A program made the translations under genes and the position numbers. From an uncultured Clostridia bacterium (GTDB taxonomy: Bacteria > Bacillota > Clostridia > TANB77 > CAG-508), in NCBI GenBank assembly GCA_947625895.1, contig CANQPZ010000012.1, positions 1 through 37,591 of the forward strand: a stretch of 37,591 nucleotides of DNA, given 5' to 3'. The notes below the pieces were generated by a model. That model had not been told where the DNA came from. It searched no databases and worked only from the letters and a program-made list of their open reading frames with translations. Each line of letters starts with the position of its first letter. The stretch's first letter is position 1. Below are positions 9,049-16,489 of this stretch, piece by piece.

Positions 9049-9510
9049 ATGAAAAAAGTTAGAGGATTTGAAGTAGCTAAAGGTTTTGAAGATAAAAATA
9101 TTAATTTACCAGTTAGAAAAACAAAATATTCAGCAGGATATGATGTAGAAGCAGCAGAAGATTGTGTTATTCCAGCTTATAAATTTGGTCAAAAACCAAC
9201 TCTTGTTAAAACAGGTATAAAAGCATATATGCCTGAAGATGAATTTTTAATGCTTTGCAACAGAAGTTCAAACCCATTTAAAAAAGGTTTAGTATTAGCT
9301 AATAGTATAGGCGTTATAGATTGTGATTTCTATGAGAATCCAGATAATGATGGTGCATTTATGTATGCTTTTTATAACTTCTTAGATAAAGATTTAGAAA
9401 TAAAAAAAGGAGACATAATTGGTCAAGCAATTTTTCAAAAATATTATGTAGCTGATAGCGATGAAGCAGAAGGTAAAAGAATGGGTGGATTCGGGTCTAC
9501 TAACAAATAA
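9049..9510 (+). CDS. dut: dUTP diphosphatase (trimeric dUTPase)
   Basis: Hydrolyses dUTP to dUMP, keeping uracil out of DNA and feeding dTMP synthesis. The five trimeric-dUTPase motifs appear in order: AGYDVEAAED; NRSSNPFKKGLVLANS; GVIDCDFYENPDNDG; GDIIGQAIFQKY; and the C-terminal flexible GGFGSTNK. The longer motif-3 form (DFYENPDNDG) is typical of clostridial and phage enzymes. The ATG at 9049 is chosen because AGAGAGG lies 8 nt upstream; an in-frame TTG at 8986 has no site and would add 21 Lys/Asn-rich residues. About 153 residues. Ends at a strong terminator. Confidence 0.93.
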   Translation: MKKVRGFEVAKGFEDKNINLPVRKTKYSAGYDVEAAEDCVIPAYKFGQKPTLVKTGIKAYMPEDEFLMLCNRSSNPFKKGLVLANSIGVIDCDFYENPDNDGAFMYAFYNFLDKDLEIKKGDIIGQAIFQKYYVADSDEAEGKRMGGFGSTNK

Positions 9511-9536
9511 TTTTGAAGGAATATTATGTGAATTTG

Positions 9537-9568
9537 TTCCCAAAAGTCTTTGACTTTTGGGAATTTTT
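9537..9568 (+). terminator. Terminator after dut, overlapping the next promoter
   Basis: Perfect 12-bp stem TTCCCAAAAGTC/GACTTTTGGGAA (9537-9548 with 9552-9563), loop TTT, T-run. Its 3' arm contains the -35 element of the next promoter. Confidence 0.92.
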
Positions 9569-9578
9569 GTAGTATAAT
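9550..9578 (+). promoter_or_regulatory. Promoter for the carD-like gene
   Basis: TTGACT (9550-9555), 17-nt spacer, TATAAT (9573-9578). The -35 element is inside the dut terminator stem, so one 40-bp stretch ends one unit and begins the next. Confidence 0.85.
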
Positions 9579-9625
9579 AACTATGTGCTAAATAGTAAAA
9601 TTTACCTGAAAGGAGTGATACTTAC

Positions 9626-10180
9626 ATGTTTAATGTAGGCGACAAAGTAGTATATCCAATGCATGGCGCTGGAATAATTGAATCAATTGAGGAAAAGGCA
9701 ATTCTAGATGAGAGACAATCTTATTACATAATAAAAATGCCAGGCGAGGTAAAGGTTATGGTTCCTACTGCCAAAGCGGAAGAAATTGGAGTAAGAAGTA
9801 TCATAGATAAATCATCAGCTGAAAAAGTTATTGAAGTTTTGGAACAAGAAAGCACAGAAATGTCTATGAATTGGAACAAAAGATATAGAGATAATATGGA
9901 AAAGATGAAAACAGGAAACATCTATGAGGTAGCAGACATTGTTAGAAATTTAAGTTTCAAACAAAAAGAAAAAGGTTTGTCTACTGGAGAAAAAAAGATG
10001 TTACTTAATGCAAAACAAATTCTTGTTAGTGAACTTGTTTTAGCTGAACAAAAAGATCTTTCAGAAATAGAATCCCTAGTAGAGAATAAAATAAATGCAT
10101 CTTATGCTGAACATATATCAGCATTAGAACAAAATACAGCAGAAGAAAATATTGTTAAAAAATTTATACCATTAAATTAA
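9626..10180 (+). CDS. carD: CarD/CdnL-family RNA polymerase-binding regulator
   Basis: Regulator that binds the RNA polymerase beta subunit and steadies open promoter complexes. The N-terminal Tudor-like polymerase-interaction domain (about 1-60) is clear: FNVGDKVVYPMHGAGIIESIEEK, then YYIIKMPGEVKVMVPTAKAEEIGVRSII. The remaining ~120 residues are helical and charged, as in the family's DNA-contacting domain, with the conserved MEKMKTGNIYEVADIVRNL and LSTGEKKMLLNAKQIL. Length 184 is a little above the usual ~160. Start supported by GAAAGGAG 11-12 nt upstream. Its promoter and terminator make it a single-gene unit. Confidence 0.9.
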   Translation: MFNVGDKVVYPMHGAGIIESIEEKAILDERQSYYIIKMPGEVKVMVPTAKAEEIGVRSIIDKSSAEKVIEVLEQESTEMSMNWNKRYRDNMEKMKTGNIYEVADIVRNLSFKQKEKGLSTGEKKMLLNAKQILVSELVLAEQKDLSEIESLVENKINASYAEHISALEQNTAEENIVKKFIPLN

Positions 10181-10201
10181 TTAATATAAAATATACAGGA
10201 A

Positions 10202-10226
10202 AAGAGGGTTAAACCTCTTTTTTTGT
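10202..10226 (+). terminator. Terminator after carD-like gene
   Basis: AAAGAGG/CCTCTTT stem (10202-10208 with 10215-10221) with six-base loop and T-run. Confidence 0.85.
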
Positions 10227-10368
10227 AGGATATTATTTAACATAAAAACTTTCAAGAAGAATATTTATGACTCAATAACATATTTTTCAATATAAAGAAT
10301 ATAACTGTATCATTACAAAATTAAATTTATTTTACAGGTTAAAAAGTATATACAAAGAAAAAAATAAG

Positions 10369-10377
10369 TGTTATAAT
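10369..10377 (+). promoter_or_regulatory. Extended -10 promoter for sortase gene
   Basis: TGTTATAAT matches the extended -10 consensus (TGnTATAAT); no clear -35 is present at the expected distance. The transcript would have a leader of only ~12 nt carrying AAGGAG. Confidence 0.6.
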
Positions 10378-10396
10378 AAAATAGAAGGAGATTGAG

Positions 10397-11167
10397 ATGA
10401 ATCAGATTTTAATAACTGAAAAATTGTATATTACTCCTGAATTGAAGCGTAAGAAGAAATTATACAAAATTGATTTTATCGTTTCAATCTTTTTGCTATG
10501 CCTATTATTTTCATACTATATATATGCTGAATATGATAAATATTCTGAAGAGAAAAAATCTCAAGAAATATTGGCAAGAATGAATACAGATCAAGAATTT
10601 GAAAGTACATACTTATATGATGATACAACAATAAAAGTAGAAGATAATGAAAAAATTGTAGTTATACTAGCAGATGAAGATTCAAGTACAGAAGTAGATA
10701 CTGCCAATCTTTCAAGTTCAAATCGTACAAAGATTAAGCCAAAAGATGTAATGAGAACAGAAGCAGGAGAGGAATATTATGTAATAGCTCAAATTACAAT
10801 ACCAAAAATTGGAGTCGACTATGGAATATGTGATCACTGGTCATATGACTTATTAAAAATGTCTCCTTGTAAATTCCACGGAGCTGACCCAAATGAAGTT
10901 GGTAACTTCTGTATAGTTGGACACAATTATAGAAACTCAAAATTCTTTAGTAAAGTTCCAACACTTGAAAATGGAGATATAATTCAGATTACAGACGTAT
11001 ATAAAAGAACAATAAACTACGTAGTATATGACAAACATGTTGTTTCAGATCAAGACAATAGTGATACTACACAAATAACACACGGTAAGAGAGAAATAAC
11101 AGTAATAACATGTACAAATGATAGTAAAAACAGAGTAATAGTTAAAGCAAGAGAACAAGGAACCTAA
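10397..11167 (+). CDS. Sortase family transpeptidase
   Basis: Membrane-anchored cysteine transpeptidase that attaches sorting-signal proteins to the cell wall or assembles pili. Over 256 residues: cytoplasmic basic segment (1-25), one membrane helix (about 26-46), an acidic linker (50-125), and the sortase barrel (about 128-256). The catalytic triad is present: H176 in CIVGHNYRNS, C239 in VITCTN and R246 in NRVIVKAR. The ITCTN motif and lack of a C-terminal membrane helix fit a class D/E-like enzyme better than class B or C. No substrate with an LPxTG-like tail is encoded in this window, so its substrate is unknown. Start supported by AAGGAG; single-gene unit. Confidence 0.92.
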   Translation: MNQILITEKLYITPELKRKKKLYKIDFIVSIFLLCLLFSYYIYAEYDKYSEEKKSQEILARMNTDQEFESTYLYDDTTIKVEDNEKIVVILADEDSSTEVDTANLSSSNRTKIKPKDVMRTEAGEEYYVIAQITIPKIGVDYGICDHWSYDLLKMSPCKFHGADPNEVGNFCIVGHNYRNSKFFSKVPTLENGDIIQITDVYKRTINYVVYDKHVVSDQDNSDTTQITHGKREITVITCTNDSKNRVIVKAREQGT

Positions 11168-11181
11168 AAATAAATAAAATT

Positions 11182-11211
11182 AGATGGGAATGTAAATTCC
11201 TATCTTTTTTT
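11182..11211 (+). terminator. Terminator after sortase gene
   Basis: AGATGGGAA/TTCCTATCT stem (11182-11190 with 11197-11205, one G-T pair), then T-run. Confidence 0.85.
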
Positions 11212-11230
11212 GTTTTGTTGAAGAACAATA

Positions 11231-11259
11231 TTGAAAAAAAATATTTTATAATATATAAT
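11231..11259 (+). promoter_or_regulatory. Promoter for the mscS operon
   Basis: TTGAAA (11231-11236), 17-nt spacer, TATAAT (11254-11259). Start would be near 11266. Confidence 0.8.
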
Positions 11260-11299
11260 ACAACCGTCAAAAAACAAAAGATAGGAGTATAAAATTATA

Positions 11300-12346
11300 A
11301 TGGGTGAGATGCTAAATATGCTTAATGTAAATAGTGTTATAAAATATTCTACAGCACTTGTGATAATTCTTAGTGTTAGACTTCTTTGTCCAATTATTTC
11401 ACAAATTATAATTTTTATTTTTCATAAATTATTTAAAATAGAGACGAAAAGTGTAGATAGTGGATTTTATGGTCCTTTAAAGTTTATGTTTACAGTAATA
11501 GGCTTTGGACTTGCAATTTACTATTTAAAATTACCAGAAGGAATTATAAACTTATATGATAAAGTATTTAAAATACTTTTAGTTTTATCAATAGCAAGAG
11601 CACTTGCAAATTGTTTAACACCAGATTCTACTTTCTTTTCAAAGTTAGAGGCATCAACAAGATTTAATGGAAATGAACAACTAAATGCATTTATTGCAAA
11701 AATACTTAAAGCGATTATATATATTGTAGCTGCATTTGTGGTTATGTCAGATTTAGGATATAACTTAGGCGGATTAGCTGCAGGTTTAGGTATTGGAAGT
11801 GCGGCGTTAGCTTTAGCAGCACAGGATTTCGTGAAAAGTATAATTGGTGGAGTTGCAATTATAAGTGATAAGACATTTGAAATAGGAGATTATATTCAAG
11901 TAGGTTTATTTAGTGGAACTGTTATAGATATAACATTTAGAAGTACTAAAATTAGAGATACGCAAAACACAATCATTTCAATGCCAAATTCTGTTATAGT
12001 AACAGAATATGTGCAAAATTGGAGTAAGATGAAAAGTAGAAGACTTGAGATGCGTTTAAGACTAGGACTAGATACTTCCACTGAAACTATAAATAGATGC
12101 ATTAGTAAGATAAAAACAATGTTAAAAGCAAATGATAATATTGACACAGAATCTATAATTGTTGCATTAGAAGAAATAAAAGAAGATTCTAATGTTTTAT
12201 TGATAGTAGCATATTTAAAAACAGGAGAATATGTAGAATTTGTCGATATGAGAGAGAAAATTAATTGTAGTATATTAGATGTACTAGAACGTGAAAATAT
12301 AGAACTTGTATATCCTACTCAAAGAGTTTATATGAAGTCTATTTAA
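11300..12346 (+). CDS. mscS: MscS-family mechanosensitive channel
   Basis: Small-conductance mechanosensitive channel, which opens under membrane tension to release solutes on osmotic downshift. Hydrophobic helices near 15-40, 55-80 and 130-190 are followed by the beta-domain and cytoplasmic cage. The pore-lining helix carries the Gly/Ala pattern GLAAGLGIGSAALALAAQDF, followed by GGVAIISDKTFEIGDYIQVG and the conserved MPNSVIVTEYVQNWS. Length 348 is typical of YkuT-like channels. The ATG at 11300 has AGGAG 12 nt upstream; a second ATG at 11309 is possible and would remove three residues. The patatin gene begins 26 nt later, so this is probably the first gene of a four-gene operon. Confidence 0.92.
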   Translation: MGEMLNMLNVNSVIKYSTALVIILSVRLLCPIISQIIIFIFHKLFKIETKSVDSGFYGPLKFMFTVIGFGLAIYYLKLPEGIINLYDKVFKILLVLSIARALANCLTPDSTFFSKLEASTRFNGNEQLNAFIAKILKAIIYIVAAFVVMSDLGYNLGGLAAGLGIGSAALALAAQDFVKSIIGGVAIISDKTFEIGDYIQVGLFSGTVIDITFRSTKIRDTQNTIISMPNSVIVTEYVQNWSKMKSRRLEMRLRLGLDTSTETINRCISKIKTMLKANDNIDTESIIVALEEIKEDSNVLLIVAYLKTGEYVEFVDMREKINCSILDVLERENIELVYPTQRVYMKSI

Positions 12347-12372
12347 ATGCAACATAGGAAGGAAAAATTTTC

Positions 12373-13230
12373 ATGGGAATAGGTATAGCTTTGTCCGGAG
12401 GAGGTCTAAAAGGAATAGCACATATCGGGGCATTACAAGCACTAGAAGAATTAAATATGGATATAGATTATATTGCAGGGACAAGTTCTGGAGCACTAAT
12501 CGCAGCATTTTATGCAATGGGATATACTACAGAAGAAATGATAAAAATACTAAAAGATTCCTATAAGCAATTAATCAGAATTAGAAAAAGAAAAATATTA
12601 AAAGAAGGAACTACCTTTTTAATAAAAAAAGATTTGAAATTACAGGGAATGATTGAGGGAGAAAAGATTGAAAAGTTAGTTGAAAAATATGCTAAAAACA
12701 AAAACATACATAAAATCTCAGATATAAAAAGAAAATTTGCTTTAGTAACTGTAGATTCAAAATCAACAAAAAAATGTATATTATCATCTACTAAATTAAA
12801 TGAAAAAAATAATGTAAATTATTTATATAATATTCCAATAGAAAAAGCTGTACATGCAAGCATGTCTTTTCCAGCAATTTTTACACCATGTGTATATGAA
12901 GATTTTTGTTTTATTGATGGAGGAACGGTAGATAACTTACCTGTTGATGTGCTAAAGGATTTAGGTGCAGAAAAGACTTTATCATTAAGCTTTAAAATGG
13001 ATGAATTTAAGGGAACAGAAAACTTATTTTCAATCATACTTAGAGCATGCGATATTTTTTCATTAAAGGATGTGAACGAAGGAAGAAAACTTTGCGATGC
13101 TGATATTGAAATAGACATTGCAAATGCAAAACTACTAAAGATTGACGACATAGATTCTAGTATAAAAATAGGTTATGAATCTATAATGAAGAATAAAGAA
13201 AAAATATTAGGAATGGTGGAAACAAAATGA
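12373..13230 (+). CDS. Patatin-like phospholipase (RssA type)
   Basis: Serine acyl hydrolase of the patatin family, with a Ser-Asp dyad that cleaves fatty acyl esters of lipids. The oxyanion loop SGGGLKG is at residues 8-14, the nucleophile S38 is in GTSSG, and the catalytic D182 is in IDGGTVDNLPVDVL. Length 285 matches the short bacterial YchK/RssA group; no signal peptide or membrane helix is seen, so it is cytoplasmic. AGGAAGG precedes the ATG. The stop overlaps the start of the next gene by 4 nt, indicating translational coupling to the SDR gene. The substrate is unknown. Confidence 0.92.
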   Translation: MGIGIALSGGGLKGIAHIGALQALEELNMDIDYIAGTSSGALIAAFYAMGYTTEEMIKILKDSYKQLIRIRKRKILKEGTTFLIKKDLKLQGMIEGEKIEKLVEKYAKNKNIHKISDIKRKFALVTVDSKSTKKCILSSTKLNEKNNVNYLYNIPIEKAVHASMSFPAIFTPCVYEDFCFIDGGTVDNLPVDVLKDLGAEKTLSLSFKMDEFKGTENLFSIILRACDIFSLKDVNEGRKLCDADIEIDIANAKLLKIDDIDSSIKIGYESIMKNKEKILGMVETK

Positions 13231-14018
13231 AAGCATTAGTAACTGGAGCTTCTTCTGGAATAGGAAGAGAAATAGCTTTATATTTAAGTGACTTAGGATA
13301 TGATTTAGTTGTTGTTGCAAGAAACAGTCAACCATTAAGAGATTTACAAAGAGAAGTTAGAACAAATGTTGAAGTTGTAACAATGGATTTAACTGATAGA
13401 GAAAATGTTTGGAAATTACATGAAATGTACAAAAACCAACCAATAGAAATTTTGGTGAATGACGCTGGATTTGGAATACATGGATTAGTTACAGAAACAG
13501 ATTTAGAAAAAGATTTAGAACTTATAGATTTAAATATTACAGCAACACATATGTTAACAAAATTGTTTTTGCAAGATATGAAAAAAAGAAATTTGGGATA
13601 TATTTTAAATGTATCTTCAATAGCAGGATTTTTATCTGGTCCATTAATGGCAGAATATTATGCTTCAAAGAATTTTGTTTTATCATATACAAGAGCAATA
13701 AATACAGAACTAAAGAAAGAAAAGTCAGAAGTTCATGTTAGTGCTTTATGCCCCGGACCAACTAAAACAAATTTCAATAAAGTTGCAAATGTACATTTTA
13801 ATGTTCATCCATATACTGCAGAGTACGTTGCAGAATATGGGGTAAATAAAATGTTTGATGAAAAAGATGTAATAATTCCAGGTTTAAAAATGAAATGTGT
13901 GCATATATTATCAAAATTATTACCTGATAAATTAACAAGACAATTCGCATATGGAATTCAAAAAAACAAAGCAAACAGTACAAATAAAGAAAAGAAAGTA
14001 GATAAGGAGAAAAAATGA
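13227..14018 (+). CDS. Short-chain dehydrogenase/reductase
   Basis: NAD(P)-dependent oxidoreductase of the classical SDR family, 263 residues. The nucleotide-binding TGASSGIG is at 6-13, NDAG replaces the usual NNAG, the serine lies in LNVSSIAG, and the catalytic Y144-x-x-x-K148 is in YYASK. The C-terminal Lys/Asn/Glu-rich tail (about 240-263) is beyond the fold. The sequence resembles the DltE/YqjQ-type SDRs that act on lipid or keto substrates, but the substrate cannot be read from sequence. Coupled by ATGA overlaps to the patatin gene before it and to the metallo-hydrolase after it. Confidence 0.92.
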   Translation: MKALVTGASSGIGREIALYLSDLGYDLVVVARNSQPLRDLQREVRTNVEVVTMDLTDRENVWKLHEMYKNQPIEILVNDAGFGIHGLVTETDLEKDLELIDLNITATHMLTKLFLQDMKKRNLGYILNVSSIAGFLSGPLMAEYYASKNFVLSYTRAINTELKKEKSEVHVSALCPGPTKTNFNKVANVHFNVHPYTAEYVAEYGVNKMFDEKDVIIPGLKMKCVHILSKLLPDKLTRQFAYGIQKNKANSTNKEKKVDKEKK

Positions 14019-14740
14019 AAATTAACTGTATAGGAACAGGAACAATGGGTTCAACGACAAGGGGAAATCAAAGTATACTGATTGATGATATCCTCTTTGA
14101 TATAGGTTCCGGAGTAGTAAAAAAGCTAGAAGAATATAAATTCAAGACAAAAGATATTAATTATTTATTGATAACACATGCACATGCAGATCATTTTGTA
14201 GATTTACCTAATTTATTAATTGGAAGAAGTATAAGAAATGAAAATAATAACTTATTACATATAATTTGTGGAAAAGGAATTAGAGAAAAAGTAGTACAGT
14301 TATTTCAATTATGTTTTGGGGATGGTGTTGAAGATAAATATATTGATATTGAAGAAAAATTCAATATTAAATTTATAGAATTATCTAATGAAGAAACTTT
14401 TGAAGATCAAAATATAAAAATAACAGCTTATGAGTTAATGCATGGTGGTTGTAAACCTATACTAGGTTACATTTTAGAAAAAGAAGGAAAAAATATAGGA
14501 TATGCAACAGATACTATTCTATGTGATAATGTTAATAAAATTTGTCAGAAATCAGATATTGCTTTTCTAGATGCTAATAACATTAATGCTACAAAATCTC
14601 ATATGTCGTTAGATGATGTTGTTAAAATGCAAAAAGAAAACCATAAATGTAAAGTTTGTGCAATTCACAGAGGTGATTATAGCCACGAAAAATATTTAAA
14701 TATAAAATTTCCAGAAGATGGAGAAATTATAGAATTATAA
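14015..14740 (+). CDS. MBL-fold metallo-hydrolase (RNase Z-like)
   Basis: Metallo-beta-lactamase fold hydrolase, 241 residues. The metal motif THAHADH is at 54-60 (H55, H57, D59, H60), further ligands are likely H143 in LMHGG and the D in YATDT, and the closing histidine is in CAIHRGDY. The layout, beginning with INCIGTGTMGSTTRGNQS, is that of small RNase Z-like or phosphodiesterase-type MBL proteins, but it is shorter than tRNase Z and lacks its exosite arm. Function unknown. It is last in the mscS-patatin-SDR operon, overlapping the SDR gene by 4 nt. Confidence 0.88.
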   Translation: MKINCIGTGTMGSTTRGNQSILIDDILFDIGSGVVKKLEEYKFKTKDINYLLITHAHADHFVDLPNLLIGRSIRNENNNLLHIICGKGIREKVVQLFQLCFGDGVEDKYIDIEEKFNIKFIELSNEETFEDQNIKITAYELMHGGCKPILGYILEKEGKNIGYATDTILCDNVNKICQKSDIAFLDANNINATKSHMSLDDVVKMQKENHKCKVCAIHRGDYSHEKYLNIKFPEDGEIIEL

Positions 14741-14751
14741 CATAATAAGAT

Positions 14752-14788
14752 AATTCACCTCATATTATTTAAGAGAGGTGAATTTTTT
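14752..14788 (+). terminator. Terminator-like hairpin that contains the dapF ribosome binding site
   Basis: Perfect 10-bp stem AATTCACCTC/GAGGTGAATT (14752-14761 with 14775-14784), 13-base loop, then six T directly before the dapF ATG at 14789. The GAGGTG in the 3' arm is the only Shine-Dalgarno sequence for dapF. The element can end the upstream operon and hide the dapF site at the same time. Confidence 0.75.
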
Positions 14789-15640
14789 ATGATTAAATTT
14801 ACAAAAATGCAAGGTCTAGGAAATGATTTCGTATGTATGAAATACGATGATGTTAGTAGATATGATTTAAAGAATTTTTCTAAATTTATTTGTGATAGAC
14901 ATTTTGGAATAGGTGCTGATGGAGTTGTTTTATACGATAAAAGCGATGTTGCAGATTGCAAAATAAGAATATTTAACAGTGATGGCTCAGAAGCTGAAAT
15001 GTGTGGAAACGGAATTAGAGGAATAGGAAGATTTCTTTATGATAAAAAGATAGTTAATAAAACAAGTATTTCAATAGAAACGTTAGCTGGAATAAAGAAA
15101 ATTGATTTAATAATTGAGAATAATAATGTAATGGCAATAAGAGTAAATATGGGAAAAGCTTTATTATTAAATGATCAAACTCAAGTATACATACCTCAAT
15201 GTAACAAAAATGAGCAGAATACATGCAAATTATTATTTAAATTCCATGGAAAAGAAGCTGTAGGTACATTTTTATCTATTGGAAATCCACATACAGTTTT
15301 TGAAGTAGAAGACGTAAAAAATTATCCTGTCGCAAAACATGGAAAGATTGTGGAAAATTATAAATATTTTCCTGAAAAAACAAATGTAGAATTTGTTCAA
15401 ATCATAAATGAAAATAATGTTAAACTAAGAGTATGGGAAAGAGGAGCTGGAGAAACATTAGCTTGTGGAACTGGAGCATCAGCAACAGTATATGCCTTAT
15501 ATAAAGATGGAAAAGTAAAAAATGAAACTAATGTAGAATTAGAAGGTGGAAATTTAAAAATTATAATTGATGAAAGTACTGACGAAATATATATGGAAGG
15601 CGCTGCTGTTGAAGTTTTCGAAGGAGAAATTGATTTATAA
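14789..15640 (+). CDS. dapF: Diaminopimelate epimerase
   Basis: Converts LL- to meso-diaminopimelate for lysine and peptidoglycan synthesis. Cofactor-independent; uses two cysteines. The first is in NSDGSEAEMCGNGIRG (C73 region) and the second in GAGETLACGTGASA. The N-terminal FTKMQGLGNDFVCM and the GNPHTVFEV segment are also typical. Length 283 is normal. The ATG lies 8 nt after GAGGTG, which is inside the hairpin at 14752-14788. It complements dapL at 18791, which makes the LL form. The frameshifted sigG follows 74 nt later. Confidence 0.97.
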   Translation: MIKFTKMQGLGNDFVCMKYDDVSRYDLKNFSKFICDRHFGIGADGVVLYDKSDVADCKIRIFNSDGSEAEMCGNGIRGIGRFLYDKKIVNKTSISIETLAGIKKIDLIIENNNVMAIRVNMGKALLLNDQTQVYIPQCNKNEQNTCKLLFKFHGKEAVGTFLSIGNPHTVFEVEDVKNYPVAKHGKIVENYKYFPEKTNVEFVQIINENNVKLRVWERGAGETLACGTGASATVYALYKDGKVKNETNVELEGGNLKIIIDESTDEIYMEGAAVEVFEGEIDL

Positions 15641-15653
15641 AATAAATACAAAA

Positions 15654-15682
15654 GTATAAAAAACCTTTTTTGGGTAATACTT
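15654..15682 (+). promoter_or_regulatory. Possible sigma-F-type promoter for sigG
   Basis: GTATA (15654-15658) and GGTAATACTT (15673-15682) fit the forespore sigma-F pattern (G-T-A-T-A, then GGnnAnAnT), but the spacer is 14 nt, shorter than the usual ~16. The transcript would begin near 15688, inside the loop of the hairpin at 15658-15711, and so lack its 5' arm. Confidence 0.35.
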
Positions 15683-15711
15683 AAAATAAGTAAATCCAAA
15701 GGAGGTTTTTT
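15658..15711 (+). promoter_or_regulatory. Long hairpin covering the sigG ribosome binding site
   Basis: 16-bp stem with two G-T pairs (15658-15673 with 15696-15711), with a small inner stem TACTT/AAGTA. The 3' arm contains AAAGGAGG, the sigG Shine-Dalgarno, and ends in six T, so it resembles both an intrinsic terminator and a translation-blocking hairpin for transcripts arriving from dapF. Confidence 0.7.
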
Positions 15712-15714
15712 ATT

Positions 15715-16489
15715 TTGGTACACAAGGTAGAAATATGTGGTGTAAACACTAGCAAATTACCTGTACTATCAAATGAAGAAAAAAAAGAACTTTTGATTAA
15801 AATAAAAAACGGAGATAAGGAAGCAAGAGAAAAATTTATAAATGGAAATTTAAGACTTGTATTAAGCGTAGTTCAACGATTCTCAAATAGGAACGAAAAC
15901 GCAGATGATTTATTTCAGATAGGATGTGTAGGTTTAATAAAAGCTATTGACAATTTTGATCCAAACCTTAATGTCCAATTTTCAACATATGGAGTACCCA
16001 TGATTATACGGGGAAATAAGAAGATATTTAAGAGATAATAATATGGTAAGAGTTAGTAGATCTATAAGAGATTTAGCATATAAAACGATGCAGGTTAGAG
16101 AAAAACTAACAAAAGAGAGTGGAAAAGAACCGGGAATAGAAGAAATTGCAAAAGAACTGGAAGTAGAACCAGAGGATATTGCATTTAGTTTAGACGCAAT
16201 ACAAGATCCAGTTTCACTACAGGAGCCTGTATATAATGATGGGTCTGAAAGCATTTATGTAATGGATCAAGTAAAAGATGCTAAAAATACGGATGAATTA
16301 TGGGCAGAAAACATTACAATTCTAGAAGCTATGAAAAAATTAAATGAAAAGGAAAAATTGATTGTTAACAAAAGATTTTTTGATGGAAGAACACAAATGG
16401 AAGTTGCAGAAGAAATTGGAATTTCACAAGCCCAAGTTTCAAGATTAGAAAAAAGCGCAATAGAAAGAATAAAAAGAATTTGGAAATAA
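15715..16489 (+). pseudogene. sigG: Forespore sigma factor sigma-G, interrupted by a one-base frameshift
   Basis: Late forespore RNA polymerase sigma factor. The first part (15715-16038) reads KVEICGVNTSKLPVL, NLRLVLSVVQRF and FSTYGVPMII, then runs out of frame to a stop. One base further along, the second frame continues the protein exactly: GEIRRYLRDNN, VRVSRSIRDLAYK, DAIQDPVSL, YVMDQVKDAKNTDE and MEVAEEIGISQAQVSRLEK, to the stop at 16489. Rejoined, it is ~257 residues, the length of Bacillus subtilis sigma-G. The extra base is near C16009. The break removes region 2.4 from the first piece; the second has regions 3-4 and an ATG at 16043, 4 nt after the first stop. The start is TTG at 15715, 9 nt after GGAGG. 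Sequence error, true mutation or programmed shift cannot be told apart here. Confidence 0.9.

Noticed and set aside
16003..16043. Programmed +1 frameshift stated as fact in sigG
   Set aside because: No recognised slippery codon or stimulatory site; error or mutation is at least as likely, so it is kept as an open finding.
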